Of a stretch of DNA of 64,000 bases, positions 33,844 to 43,100 are shown piece after piece. Where the stretch lies: NCBI GenBank assembly GCA_947453725.1, contig CANGHH010000005.1, positions 205,926 to 269,925 on the forward strand, read 5' to 3'. A program made the translations under genes and the position numbers. Below the pieces are notes generated by a model. The model saw nothing but the letters and a program-made list of their open reading frames with translations. It had not been told where the DNA came from and did not search any database. The DNA comes from Betaproteobacteria bacterium (lineage in GTDB: Bacteria > Pseudomonadota > Gammaproteobacteria > Burkholderiales > Burkholderiaceae_C). Position 1 is the first letter of the stretch; every line of letters begins with the position of its first letter.

Positions 33844-35862
33844 TCAGGCGGGGGGCGCCTCAGTTCGCGATGTCTTGGCGACCAGCTTGGACAGCTCGGC
33901 GAATCCGATTGGCGGCACGGTCAGCCAGGCCAGCGTGAAGATGCGCTTGGCCAATCCGGCGGCCATGCGTTCCATCTGCTTGCGCTCGCCGGCCAGCCGC
34001 GCTGCCAACAAAGGGTCATGCGTGCCGGCCGCCAGCACGCTCTTGTTGAGTACCCAGGCATAGGGTTCGATGCTGGCCCGACGAAGGTCTTCCTGCAGCG
34101 CGGCCGCCTGCGACACCGGCGTCACCTCGGGCAGCGTGACCAGAATGATCTTGGTGTACGCGGCGTCCTGCAGCCGCATCAAGGGCGTGACGATGTGGGC
34201 GCTGCCGTGACCTTCGAACTCACGCGTCATCTGCCGGTGGTAAGCGCCGGTCGCGTCCATCAGCAGCATGGAATGGCCCGTGGGCGCGGTGTCCAGCACG
34301 ACGAAGGCGCTGCGGCCCTCGCTGACGATGCGTGAGAAAGCATGGAAGACCGCGACCTCTTCGGTGCAGGGCGATTGCAGGTCTTCCAGCAGCAGCGCCT
34401 GCTCGGCCGCGTCGAGCTTCGGGGACTTGGCGGCCATGATTTTGTCGATGTAGCGCTGCGTCTCGACCTTCGGGTCGATGCGGCTCAGGTTCAAACCCGG
34501 CACGTCGCCGTTCAGCGTTCCCGCCAGGTGCGCGGCCGGGTCGGTGGTACTCAAGTGCACGGTCTTGCCGCGCTGGATCAGCCCCAGCGCCAGGGCAGCG
34601 GCGACCGTCGTCTTGCCGACACCGCCCTTGCCCATCACCATGATCAGCCCGTGCCCGGCAGCGGCCAATTCGTCGGCCAGAGCGTCCAGGCCTTGAAGCT
34701 TTTCACTGGAGACCACAACCGAAATCGTGGGCGTGGTGACCGGACCGGCACCGGTGGTCAGCAGTGCGCGCAAGGCGGGCAGGCCGACCGTGTCGAAGGC
34801 CCGCAGCGGCACGCGGTCCTGCGGCAGTGCACGCAAGGAAGCTGGCATCGCGTCCAGCGCCTGTTGCCCCAGGTTCTCGATGGCGCGGGCCACCGCGTCG
34901 GTGCGCTCGCTGGCGTGGAACACGCCATTGATCGCCAGCCGCTGGTTGTTCAAGCCCAGTTCATGCAACTCGCCGGAGGTGTGGGCCGCTTCGGCGATGG
35001 CCCCCTGGTCGGGTCGCGTCACCAGGATCACCGTGGTCTTGGCCGGATCGCTCAAGGCGTCGAGCGCGGCTTTGAAGCGCACCTCTTGCATCTTCAAGCC
35101 CGAATGCGGCCCCAAGCAGGAGGCGCCGCGATCGTTGCCGTCAAGAAAGCCGGTCCATGCCTTGGGAAGACTCAGCAGGCGCAGGGTGTGCCCCGTCGGA
35201 GCGGTGTCGAAGACGATGTGGTCGTAAGGTTCGGCGCCGTCGGACAGCAAGGACGAGAACTCGTCGAAGGAAGCAATCTCCGTGGTGCAGGCGCCGGACA
35301 GTTGCTCGCGCACGGTCGAGCGTTCTTCTGCGCTGGCACCCTTGCCCATCTGCGCCAGAACCCGCTGGCGATACGACTCGGCTGCGGTGTCGGGGTCGAT
35401 GTTCAGCACCGACAGGCCGGGCGCACCGGGCACAGGAACGGGCGTGTTGCGAAGCTCGATCCCGAGCATCTCGTCCAGGTTCGACGCGGCGTCGGTGCTG
35501 ACCAGCAGCACCTTCTTGCCAGCATCGGCGAGCGTCAGCGCGGCAGCGGTCGACAGCGAGGTCTTGCCGACCCCGCCTTTGCCCGTGAAGAAGAGGTGCC
35601 GGGTCGGGTGGTTCAGGAACCCGATGGGACCGGGCTTCAGCCAGGTCTGCACTTCCTCGTGCGAGGGAATGCCGCCGCTGTGCACGACCTTGCCGTCGAT
35701 CATGACGGCCGGGGTGGCTCGGACGCCTGAGCGCTTGATCTCGTCCGGGTTCTCTACCTTGACGATTTCAACCTTGACCCCCGAGGCCTGCGCGGCCCGT
35801 TCGATGATGCCGATGGTGCTGTGGCACTTGCTGCAGCCCGATCCCAAAACTTGGATTTCCAT
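33844..35862 (-). CDS. arsA: Thioredoxin-like-ArsA fusion, two-domain anion-pump ATPase
   Basis: This is a 672-residue protein. Residues 1-75 are a small redox-active thioredoxin-like domain (MTH895/TIGR00412 type) with GSGCSKCHST, Cys10 and Cys13. The rest is a complete tandem ArsA ATPase: Walker A GKGGVGKTSLS and GKGGVGKTTVA, with all three metalloid-binding cysteine contexts of ArsA (SGACTTEIASFDEF, ASCLGPHSGLK, SPCTEEVAVFHAFSR). AGAGG precedes the ATG at 35862. No arsB, arsC or acr3 is in the window. The gene before it is cut by a transposon remnant, so a membrane partner may have been lost. Confidence 0.88.
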   Translation of the reverse strand: MEIQVLGSGCSKCHSTIGIIERAAQASGVKVEIVKVENPDEIKRSGVRATPAVMIDGKVVHSGGIPSHEEVQTWLKPGPIGFLNHPTRHLFFTGKGGVGKTSLSTAAALTLADAGKKVLLVSTDAASNLDEMLGIELRNTPVPVPGAPGLSVLNIDPDTAAESYRQRVLAQMGKGASAEERSTVREQLSGACTTEIASFDEFSSLLSDGAEPYDHIVFDTAPTGHTLRLLSLPKAWTGFLDGNDRGASCLGPHSGLKMQEVRFKAALDALSDPAKTTVILVTRPDQGAIAEAAHTSGELHELGLNNQRLAINGVFHASERTDAVARAIENLGQQALDAMPASLRALPQDRVPLRAFDTVGLPALRALLTTGAGPVTTPTISVVVSSEKLQGLDALADELAAAGHGLIMVMGKGGVGKTTVAAALALGLIQRGKTVHLSTTDPAAHLAGTLNGDVPGLNLSRIDPKVETQRYIDKIMAAKSPKLDAAEQALLLEDLQSPCTEEVAVFHAFSRIVSEGRSAFVVLDTAPTGHSMLLMDATGAYHRQMTREFEGHGSAHIVTPLMRLQDAAYTKIILVTLPEVTPVSQAAALQEDLRRASIEPYAWVLNKSVLAAGTHDPLLAARLAGERKQMERMAAGLAKRIFTLAWLTVPPIGFAELSKLVAKTSRTEAPPA

Positions 35863-35882
35863 CTCGATGCCTCTTCCTGATT

Positions 35883-35965
35883 TCACTGCACCGCGTTGAA
35901 GACATGGCCGACGATCAGGATGCCGGTGGCCTCACTCGCGTACTCGCTGAAGCCGGCGAAGTCTT
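35883..35965 (-). pseudogene. Last ~26 codons of an interrupted upstream gene
   Basis: The minus-strand frame reads DFAGFSEYASEA, then TGILIVGHVFNAVQ and a stop, 20 bases before the arsA-fusion start. It looks like the C-terminal helix of a membrane permease. Reading further upstream, the sequence changes to transposition-gene sequence at about 35966. I infer that an insertion and later deletion removed the rest of this gene, once the first gene of the ArsA-DUF302-ABC unit. The identity of the permease is unknown. Confidence 0.5.
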
Positions 35966-36300
35966 GATTAATCAGAAGGCAATCACTCGGTTCGAGGTCG
36001 AACTTGATGGCGAAGCCGTTTCCCGACTGCGCTCACTTGTTCGGGAGGAACTGAGGCGCGCTCTTGAAAACTTGGTTAAGAACCGCGATGTCCCGTTGTT
36101 AATTGTTGATGAGGCCAGCGCATTGCTGATGACTCGCAAGCGAATGTCGCCGCTTCTGCCATTCGAGATTCTGAAGTCCTTGGCCGTCGTGCTAAAGATC
36201 CCGATCATCCTGTCTGGGGCCTACGATCTCTTGGGCATCCTGGACGGTACCTGTACTGCGGCTTCTGCAGTCAGAGGTCGTTTCGTTGACCGACATGCGC
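35966..36300 (+). pseudogene. tniB: tniB/tnsC-like ATPase fragment
   Basis: The frame contains EELRRALENLVKNRDVPLLIVDEA (Walker B region, shown only in part), then ILKSLAVVLKIPIILSGAYDLLGIL, typical of TniB ATP-binding proteins of Tn5053/Tn7-like elements. The Walker A half is missing at the left. After GIL the likely continuation (LLQSEVVSLTDMR) is in another frame, which points to a frameshift near 36245. That second frame then runs directly into TniQ-like sequence. Confidence 0.6.
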
Positions 36301-37494
36301 TCGGCCCGCTTCTCGTCGGGATTTGCGAAGCGGTACTCGAAGACAGTGAATGGTTACGGCAAGTACGCGGAACAGATGTCGGCGTCCCTCGAGCAGCTAA
36401 CGCTGGCTCAGGATCTCCGGGCCGGAACGTGTCTGCACTGGCGTGGCTTGTTCGACCCTAAGGGTACTGGGCTCCTTGCTCCCGTTCCCAGGTGGTGCCC
36501 TACCTGCCTTGAGGCGCAGCAGGGCTCGGGCGAGCTGATCGTCGCGCCTCTCCAGTGGTCGCTGGGGCCAGTTACCCGGTGCATCAGGCACGGTGCGCCG
36601 CTGCAAAGCACATGCCCTACCTGTGGCGCAGAGCAGCACTTCATCAGCGACGCCGTGCCAAGGGGCCGCTGCTCCTCTTGCGGCGGCCGCCTGGGGTACC
36701 GCGAGGGGCTGTGGTCAAACGGGGCCGCATCGGCACGGGAATTGTTCATGGCCGATGCCGTCAACGAGATGTTGACCCTCGGTCGTGAGGCTGAGGCGCT
36801 GGCCAGTTTGGCTGTCTTCACCTCTCAGATGAACGCGGTATCCGTCTTCAAGTGCGGACGTGGCATTCGACACCTAGAACGAGAAATCGGCTTCCGGAAA
36901 CACTCGATCTGCCGGTGGACAGAAGAGGGTAAGCGTCCGCAATTCGATCAGTTCCTGGAGCTGTGTTTTCGGATCGGGATTAAGCCGGTCGACTTGCTCG
37001 ACGGCAGTTGGGCGCTCGACCGCTCGTCAGTTGCTCTCCGTAAAGACGCCGTGCCCGAAAGGCGGCGTAGCCACGTGCTCAGTGAGTCGGGCCTCGCGGC
37101 GTTGAAGGCAGATGTCGAGCGGATCGTATCGTCTCAGGAGTCGTTTGAGGACGCAGTGGCCGTCGCCGAGAGACATGGCATCTCGGCGTCGGCATTCAAG
37201 TACAGGCATGGAGACCTCTACGCCGTCCTGGCGGCACACCGGTTAGTGGTTCGTGGGACGCTCAAGCAACAGCGGCTGGCTCGGCAGGAGGCAAAGGCGG
37301 TCGAACTGGTCCAACTGCTGCATGGCCAGCACGTGCGACTGACGCGTGCCAATATCGAGACGGCGATGCTGGAGGCGGGGATGACGCTCAAGGACCCCGT
37401 GACGCGCCGCATCGCCTTCAAGGAGCGGGAGCGTCTGGAGTCCAAGGTTCCCGCAAAGCCACGACCGATCGCCAGCAAGTTTGTGCGTTCGTAG
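36286..37494 (+). CDS. tniQ: TniQ-family zinc-finger protein, N-terminally altered
   Basis: The open frame of 402 codons contains TniQ zinc motifs: RWCPTCLEAQ, RCIRHGAPLQSTCPTCG and RCSSCGGRLGYREGLW. A helix-turn-helix-like region follows (HSICRWTEEGKRPQFDQFLELC), and a long C-terminal part of unknown fold. TniQ/TnsD proteins choose target sites. The usual N-terminus is absent; instead the frame derives from the tniB end (SEVVSLTDMR), so the apparent TTG start at 36286 is probably not original. It is possibly still translated, but without a transposase it has no evident function. Confidence 0.6.
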   Translation: MTDMRSARFSSGFAKRYSKTVNGYGKYAEQMSASLEQLTLAQDLRAGTCLHWRGLFDPKGTGLLAPVPRWCPTCLEAQQGSGELIVAPLQWSLGPVTRCIRHGAPLQSTCPTCGAEQHFISDAVPRGRCSSCGGRLGYREGLWSNGAASARELFMADAVNEMLTLGREAEALASLAVFTSQMNAVSVFKCGRGIRHLEREIGFRKHSICRWTEEGKRPQFDQFLELCFRIGIKPVDLLDGSWALDRSSVALRKDAVPERRRSHVLSESGLAALKADVERIVSSQESFEDAVAVAERHGISASAFKYRHGDLYAVLAAHRLVVRGTLKQQRLARQEAKAVELVQLLHGQHVRLTRANIETAMLEAGMTLKDPVTRRIAFKERERLESKVPAKPRPIASKFVRS

Positions 37495-37570
37495 TCCTTG
37501 CGTGTATCGACGTCGTGCAAGGTCAGCTTTGCAGGGCTCCGAATTCACGCAGCCGGCCAGCAGCCGGCAT

Positions 37571-39646
37571 TCACGTCGGTCCGCTTCCGGGCTGCCCAGC
37601 TGCAGGAAATTCGACCGTGAAGGTGCTGCCCAGGTCCCGCTCACTGATGAACGACAGCCGGCCACCCATCAATTCCACCAGCTGCTTGGTGATCGAAAGC
37701 CCCAGGCCGATGCCTTCGACGGCACCGCCTTCCTGACCCAACCGGTTGAAAGGCTCGCACAACGAAGCCTGCCGGTCGGCGCTGATGCCGACGCCGCTGT
37801 CAATCACGCGGACGGACCACCAGTCCTCACGCTGCTCGGACTGCAGCAGCACGCTGCTGTTGGGCCGGTTGTACTTGATGGCGTTGGACAGCAGGTTTGA
37901 CAGCACCTGGCGCAGGCGCGTCTTGTCGGCCAGAACCCAGGCGGGCGGGGCGGTCAGCCACTGCTCGGTGACGCGTATGCCCAGGATGCGCGCCGATTCG
38001 GTCTGCTCGCTGCGCACAGCCTCGACCGCCCGGCCCAGGTCCACGCTTTCCACATGCAGCTTGAGCTCGCCGATCTCGGCCCGCGACCGGTCTAACAGGT
38101 CGTTGATCAGGGTCAGCAGGTGATGCCCCGACTCCTCGATCAAGCGCATCCAGCGCTCCCGGGTGGCCGGTTCGGCGTCCGCGCGCTGGCGCCGCAGCAG
38201 GCCGCAGATGCCCAGGATGCCGTTCAGCGGTGTACGCAGTTCATGGCCCATGCTGGCCAGGAAGACGGCTTTGGCCCGGTTCGAGGAATCAGCAATCTGC
38301 TTCGCGGCGATGGCCTGCTGAGCGATACGGTGTTCGGTGATGTCCCAGATCACGCCCTTGATGGACGACCGGGCCTGCAGACTGGATTGCGAGCGACCGC
38401 GCGCTGCCAGCCACAGAGGCGGCGCGCCGGGCCGCTCGACCTCGAATTCGATCGAGCCTGCAACGTCCGTCGCCTGCAGTTCCGTCAACCAGCTGCGGAA
38501 GCGCGCCGCCCCTTCCGCGCCCAGCCCGGTGTCGACCAGCTGCTCAGGCTGCGGGCCGTCGGGCTGTTCGTCTCCGAGCAGCCTGCGGGCCTGGGCATCG
38601 AAGACCAGGTCGGGACCACAGCGTGACTTTCTGAAGATGCCCAGTCCAGCCGCCTGGGTCGCCAGCGCCAGTTGCTCGGCGACAGCGCGGCGTTGCAAGT
38701 CGGCGGCGCGCAGCTCGCTGACGTCCAGGTAGAAGGCGCTGACCCGAGAAGGCTGCCCCTGCTCGTCCAGTTCGGCGAATTGGCGACCGATGACATGCCC
38801 GAGCTCGCCGTCCGCGCGCAGGCAGCGGAATTCGCGCATCGGGCCGGTGGTTCCTGCCCGGGCTGCAATCCGGTCCTGCAGGAAGGCTGCACGGTCGTCG
38901 GCGTGAATGGCACCGACCAGCTTGTCGACCTGGAATGGGCCGCCTTCGTGGTCCAGGCCCAGCATGGCCAGCAGGCGCGGACTCATGTCCATCCGGCCCG
39001 TGGCCACGTCCTCCGAGCAGGTGCCCATGCCGGCCACTTCCAGGGCATGTTCCAGCGCCGCGCTCAGCCCCGTGATCGCGCGCGAACTATCGCGGGCAGC
39101 GGCCATCTCGCTCTGCACGATGGGCGTCACGTCGCTGAGGTGCGCCAGCAAGCGTTGGCGGTCGAGCTGCTGGATGCTGAGCGACACCCAACGGTCGGCG
39201 CGCTGGGCTCCGCTACCGGCACCGATGTCGCTGCGGATACGGCGCCGCAACGGCCCGAAGACGATGCCGCCGCTCGCCCTGGCCGAACCCGGCCGCTCAA
39301 GCCTCAATTCCGGGAACAAACCACCGAGGGTGGTGAACAGGTTCTGCAGCGTGTCGCCTGGCGCGATGGCCAGCAGCAACTGGGCTGCCACCGGCGTCAT
39401 CAGCTCGACCTCGCCGGCCGCATCGATCTGAATCAGTCCGATCGGTGCACCGTACAGGAACTGCAGCAGGTGCTGGACCGAGGGCGAAGCATCGGGTTCA
39501 GGGCCGCGCGCTTTCCGTCCCGCGCGCTCGCGCCAGAGGCGCCGGAACGGCGGTTCCGCCGTGTCGCGGGTGGCACCAGCAGCAGGTGTCCTGCCGCCCG
39601 CTGGCCCAGCGGGGGCGCGATCCCGGAGACCGCGCAGCCTGCTCAC
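37571..39646 (-). CDS. PAS histidine kinase coupled to PYP
   Basis: This soluble kinase has 691 residues from a GTG start that overlaps the stop of the PYP gene as GTGA. Residues 55-175, 195-310 and 320-438 look like PAS domains; the second and third carry the usual end motifs YLDVSELRAAD and IWDITEHR. HisKA follows with LASMGHELRTPLNGILG (His468), then a HATPase with NLLSNAIKYNRP, DSGVGIS and GIGLGLSITKQL. There is no receiver domain and no membrane segment. Translational coupling suggests it acts with PYP in a fixed ratio, perhaps as its signalling partner (inference). Confidence 0.88.
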   Translation of the reverse strand: MSRLRGLRDRAPAGPAGGRTPAAGATRDTAEPPFRRLWRERAGRKARGPEPDASPSVQHLLQFLYGAPIGLIQIDAAGEVELMTPVAAQLLLAIAPGDTLQNLFTTLGGLFPELRLERPGSARASGGIVFGPLRRRIRSDIGAGSGAQRADRWVSLSIQQLDRQRLLAHLSDVTPIVQSEMAAARDSSRAITGLSAALEHALEVAGMGTCSEDVATGRMDMSPRLLAMLGLDHEGGPFQVDKLVGAIHADDRAAFLQDRIAARAGTTGPMREFRCLRADGELGHVIGRQFAELDEQGQPSRVSAFYLDVSELRAADLQRRAVAEQLALATQAAGLGIFRKSRCGPDLVFDAQARRLLGDEQPDGPQPEQLVDTGLGAEGAARFRSWLTELQATDVAGSIEFEVERPGAPPLWLAARGRSQSSLQARSSIKGVIWDITEHRIAQQAIAAKQIADSSNRAKAVFLASMGHELRTPLNGILGICGLLRRQRADAEPATRERWMRLIEESGHHLLTLINDLLDRSRAEIGELKLHVESVDLGRAVEAVRSEQTESARILGIRVTEQWLTAPPAWVLADKTRLRQVLSNLLSNAIKYNRPNSSVLLQSEQREDWWSVRVIDSGVGISADRQASLCEPFNRLGQEGGAVEGIGLGLSITKQLVELMGGRLSFISERDLGSTFTVEFPAAGQPGSGPT

Positions 39647-40026
39647 GCCGGACGGCTCAGCAGCACATACCGCAAAGCGTCGCCCGGTTCGCTGACCATG
39701 CGCAGCCGGACTTTCGTGGGCCGCATGCGCCAGGTGAGCACGTAGTCGATGGTGTCGTCCAGCGTCTGCTGACCCAGCGCCGCGTTCTCGAAGCGCTGGG
39801 CGACCAGGTAGTTGTTCATGCACTGGGCGATGGCCGAGAACACATGCTGGCCGATGACCCAATCCGGCGCCAGCGCCGTGAAGCTCGACTCGAACCGGTT
39901 GTACTGCCTGACGATGCCGTCGGCGTCGAAGCCGATGAGGCCGAAGTCCAAGGCATCGCGTGCGGCAGCGTCCAGCCGAGCCAGGCTGTGCAGGATGTTC
40001 GGCTGGTCAAAGCGGATCGGCGTCAT
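39643..40026 (-). CDS. pyp: Photoactive yellow protein homologue
   Basis: This 127-residue PAS-fold blue-light receptor compares with 125 in Halorhodospira PYP. With the ATG at 40026, Tyr42, Glu46 and Thr50 (QYNRFESSFT) and Cys69 (SAIAQC), the p-coumaroyl attachment cysteine, fall at exactly the reference numbers. DGIVRQYN, WVIGQHVF and TWRMRPTKVRLRM align with the PYP core, including the methionine equivalent to Met100. Arg52 is replaced by leucine and Tyr98 by tryptophan. The Tyr/Glu/Thr/Cys set argues for a chromophore-binding protein. No tyrosine ammonia lyase or coumaroyl-CoA ligase gene is in the window. Confidence 0.87.
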   Translation of the reverse strand: MTPIRFDQPNILHSLARLDAAARDALDFGLIGFDADGIVRQYNRFESSFTALAPDWVIGQHVFSAIAQCMNNYLVAQRFENAALGQQTLDDTIDYVLTWRMRPTKVRLRMVSEPGDALRYVLLSRPA

Positions 40027-40189
40027 GGTCGTGGCCCCCCGCCCATGCTCCATGCCGAAGAGGGCAGGTTGGCGAAAAAGCGTACGCAACTGTTGCAGAC
40101 CCGACCCGGCCAAAGTATGCCGGGAGGGAAGCATTCCAAGCAGCCGCTGCCGCTGCCGCTGGCCCGCGTGCGGCGTGGACGGGCGCGCG

Positions 40190-43100
40190 CTAGACCTCGG
40201 GTCTCAGTCGCTGTGCCAGCGCGTGCAGGGCGGGCAGATCGGCTTCGGTGCAGTGCTGGGCCACCAGCGCTGCCAAGGTGGCCCGATCCGGTTCGCGTTC
40301 GGCCAAGCCCCGCGCCCATGCCCCCAGGGCGAACACGCGCCCCAGTCGCAGCAGTTCGAGGTACCGGTCCAAATCGGCAGCCGGCAGGGCCTGCAGCGGC
40401 TGCGGATCCGGGTGCTGGGCCTCGGCTGGCGCGGGCGCAAGGTGGCGCGGCGCGTCCGGGTCGAGCAGTTCCCGCAGCACATCCAACAGGCCATCCGCTT
40501 CGAAGGGTTTGGCCAGGATGGCATCGAAGTCCAGTTCCGGCGGGAAGTCCTCGGGCCGGTGCGGCATCGAGGCCGAGATCAGGATCACCGGCAAGGACGG
40601 GCATGTCGCGCCTTGTCGCAGTTCGAGCAGCAAGTCCCAGCCGTCCCTGCCGGGCATGATCTGGTCGACCAATACCGCGTCGATGGGCGGCGAATTGGCT
40701 TCGCACAGAGGCAGCGCCGTGTCGACGCTGGCGGCCTCCGTCACCGCAATGCCCCAGTCCGCGCAGAGTTCACGCAGGTATTCACGATTGATGGCCAGGT
40801 CATCGACGATCAGCAGATGACGCTGTCGCCCCGCCAGGGCCCGCATCAAGCCGGTGTCGGCCTGCCGAGTGGGTGCCCACACGGTGGTGGGCAGGTCCAG
40901 CGCGAAGGAAAAACGGCTGCCCTGGCCGGGAATGCTCGCCACCTGGACGCGCCCGCCCATGGCTTCCACCCAGTGCCGGGCAATGGGCAGGCCGAGCCCG
41001 AGACCGGGTTGGCCCTGTGTCGCAGGGCCGCGCTGGAAGGCCTCGAAGATCCGGGTCTGGTCTTCGGCGGCAATCCCGATGCCCGTGTCGGTGACCGCGA
41101 AGGCCAGCCTGCAGCTGTCCGGCGCCGGCGCAGACGGCCCGGGCGAGTCGCCATGCACGGACAGCGTCACGCGCCCTGCGCAGGTGTATTTGCAGGCGTT
41201 GCCCAGCAGGTTCTGCAACACCTGCAGCAGCCGGTCTTCGTCCACCAGCACGGCGTCCGGCAGGTCGCCGGTTTCGACCAGCTCGAACCGGTTGCGGCCT
41301 TCCGTCGCCAGCATCTGGCCCAGTTCGCGCACCTGCTGCAGGAACGACGGAAGACGAACGGCCCGGCGCCGCAAGCCGCTGTATTGCTGGCTGTTGATGC
41401 TGAACTGCAGCAGGTCGTCGATCAGCCGGTTGAGCTGGGTGCTGGCCGATTGCAGGATCTCGAGATGCCGCCGCGATTCACCCGTGCTGCGCTTGAGCAG
41501 CAGCCGCGTATAGCCCAGCATCGTGTGGACCGGCGTGCGCAGTTCGTGGTTGATGCTGGAGAGGAAACGCGACTTCGCCTGGTTGGCGTCCTCGGCCTCG
41601 CGGGTACGGACGGCCAGCACTGCGTTGGCCTGCCGCAACTCGTCCGTGGCCTGCACGCGGGCCGTCACGTCCAGCAGGATGGCCAGCACCTGCCGCGGGT
41701 CGCCGGGCATCGCGGCCAGCCCGATTTCCACCGCCACGGTGCTGCCGTCGCGCCGGCGCAGCGTCTTCTCGTACGGGACGCTGGCGCCGACGGCCTGTAC
41801 CTGCTCGAGGGCCCGACGATCCAGTTCCAGATCCTCGGGTCTGCAGAACCGATCCCATTGAATTTGGCCACGGACCAGTTCGTCACGCGTCGCTGCCAGC
41901 ACGTTCAGGTAGTAGTCGTTGGCAAAGCTCAGACCGCCCGCCTCGTCGCCGATGGCCACGCCGACGATGTTCGAGTTCAACAGGCGGCGGAAGCGGGCGT
42001 CGGCCAGCTGCAATTCCAGGTCGCGCGCCTTGCGCTGCGTGCTGTCCTCGAAGACGACAGCGAACTCGCCCTTGCGGGAAGAGTAGACGCGTCCGCCGAG
42101 CCAGCGTGGCTGCGTCCGCAGCTCGACTTCGAAACGCTCGGTGATGCCGGTATCGGCGACGCGCAGCAGCAGGTCCACCAGTTGGGGGTGCCGGCTCCAC
42201 AGCGCGGGCACAGCCTGGCTGGCCCGCAAGCCCTGCAAGTGGCCGCGGCCCATCAGGTTGACGGCCAGCTGGTTGGCCTTCACGCATTCGAAGTCCGGGC
42301 CCTCATCCGCGCGCTGAACGGTGCGACCGCTGATGAACGCCAGGGGCATGTTGCTGAACAGCGATTCGTATTCCGCCTCGGAGGCCCGCAGCCGGTCCTG
42401 CGCTTGGCCAAGTTCGGTGATGTCCAGGAAAGACGCGACGAGGTGCGGCTCGTCCCCGAGCTGCACGCATTCGAAAGAGGCCAGAACACGACCCGGTGCG
42501 CCTGACTTGGTCTGGATATCGACGGTCTGGCCCCGGGCCTGCCGATCGCGCGAGACGCGGTCGACCACAGCCCGACGGCGATCCGGGTCTGCCCACAGTC
42601 CCAGCTCTTGGCTGGTGCGACCGAGAACCTCCTCCCGCTCGAAGCCGAAGATCGCCAGAAAGGCGTCGTTGACCTCGACGAATCGGTGATCTGACACCCG
42701 AGAGATCGCGATGGCTGCGGCGCTGGCCGCGAAGATGACGCTCAAGCGCTCGATCAGCTTCTTGCGCTCGGTGATGTCCTCGAAGACGATGAACAGGTGC
42801 CCGTCGAAGGGCCTCGAAACGGCCACTGAGAGCCAGCGATCGGGCCCCTCCAGATGGGCCTCGGCCCGTTCGGGCGTGCCGCTGGTGATGACGCGATGGA
42901 ACAGCGCCATCCGATCCGAACAGGGGGCTTGCGCATCCCCAAGCCAGATCTCGCTGGCCCGGCGGCCGACGACGTCCTGCACCTGCATCAACTCTTCGTA
43001 GGCCTCATTGACCTCGAGGTACTCGTAGTCCACCAACTGGCCTTGCTCAAAGATGCCGCGGCAATAGACATAGCCGCCCAGCATGGCCTGCAACAAGCTG

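Larger units (their letters stand above)
35966..37494 (+). mobile_element. Decayed Tn7/Tn5053-like transposon remnant (tniB-tniQ)
   Basis: This block has lower GC and different codon use at its left end, and holds a tniB-like fragment fused to a tniQ-like gene. No transposase (tniA), integrase-like resolvase (tniR) or recognisable terminal repeats were found on either side. It separates the truncated permease end at 35965 from the light-sensing locus. I read it as a relic left after internal deletion. Confidence 0.65.

Noticed and set aside
35904..35965. Start of the apparent 185-codon plus-strand gene
   Set aside because: This part is antisense to the truncated membrane-protein end; the transposon-derived tniB sequence begins only at about 35966.
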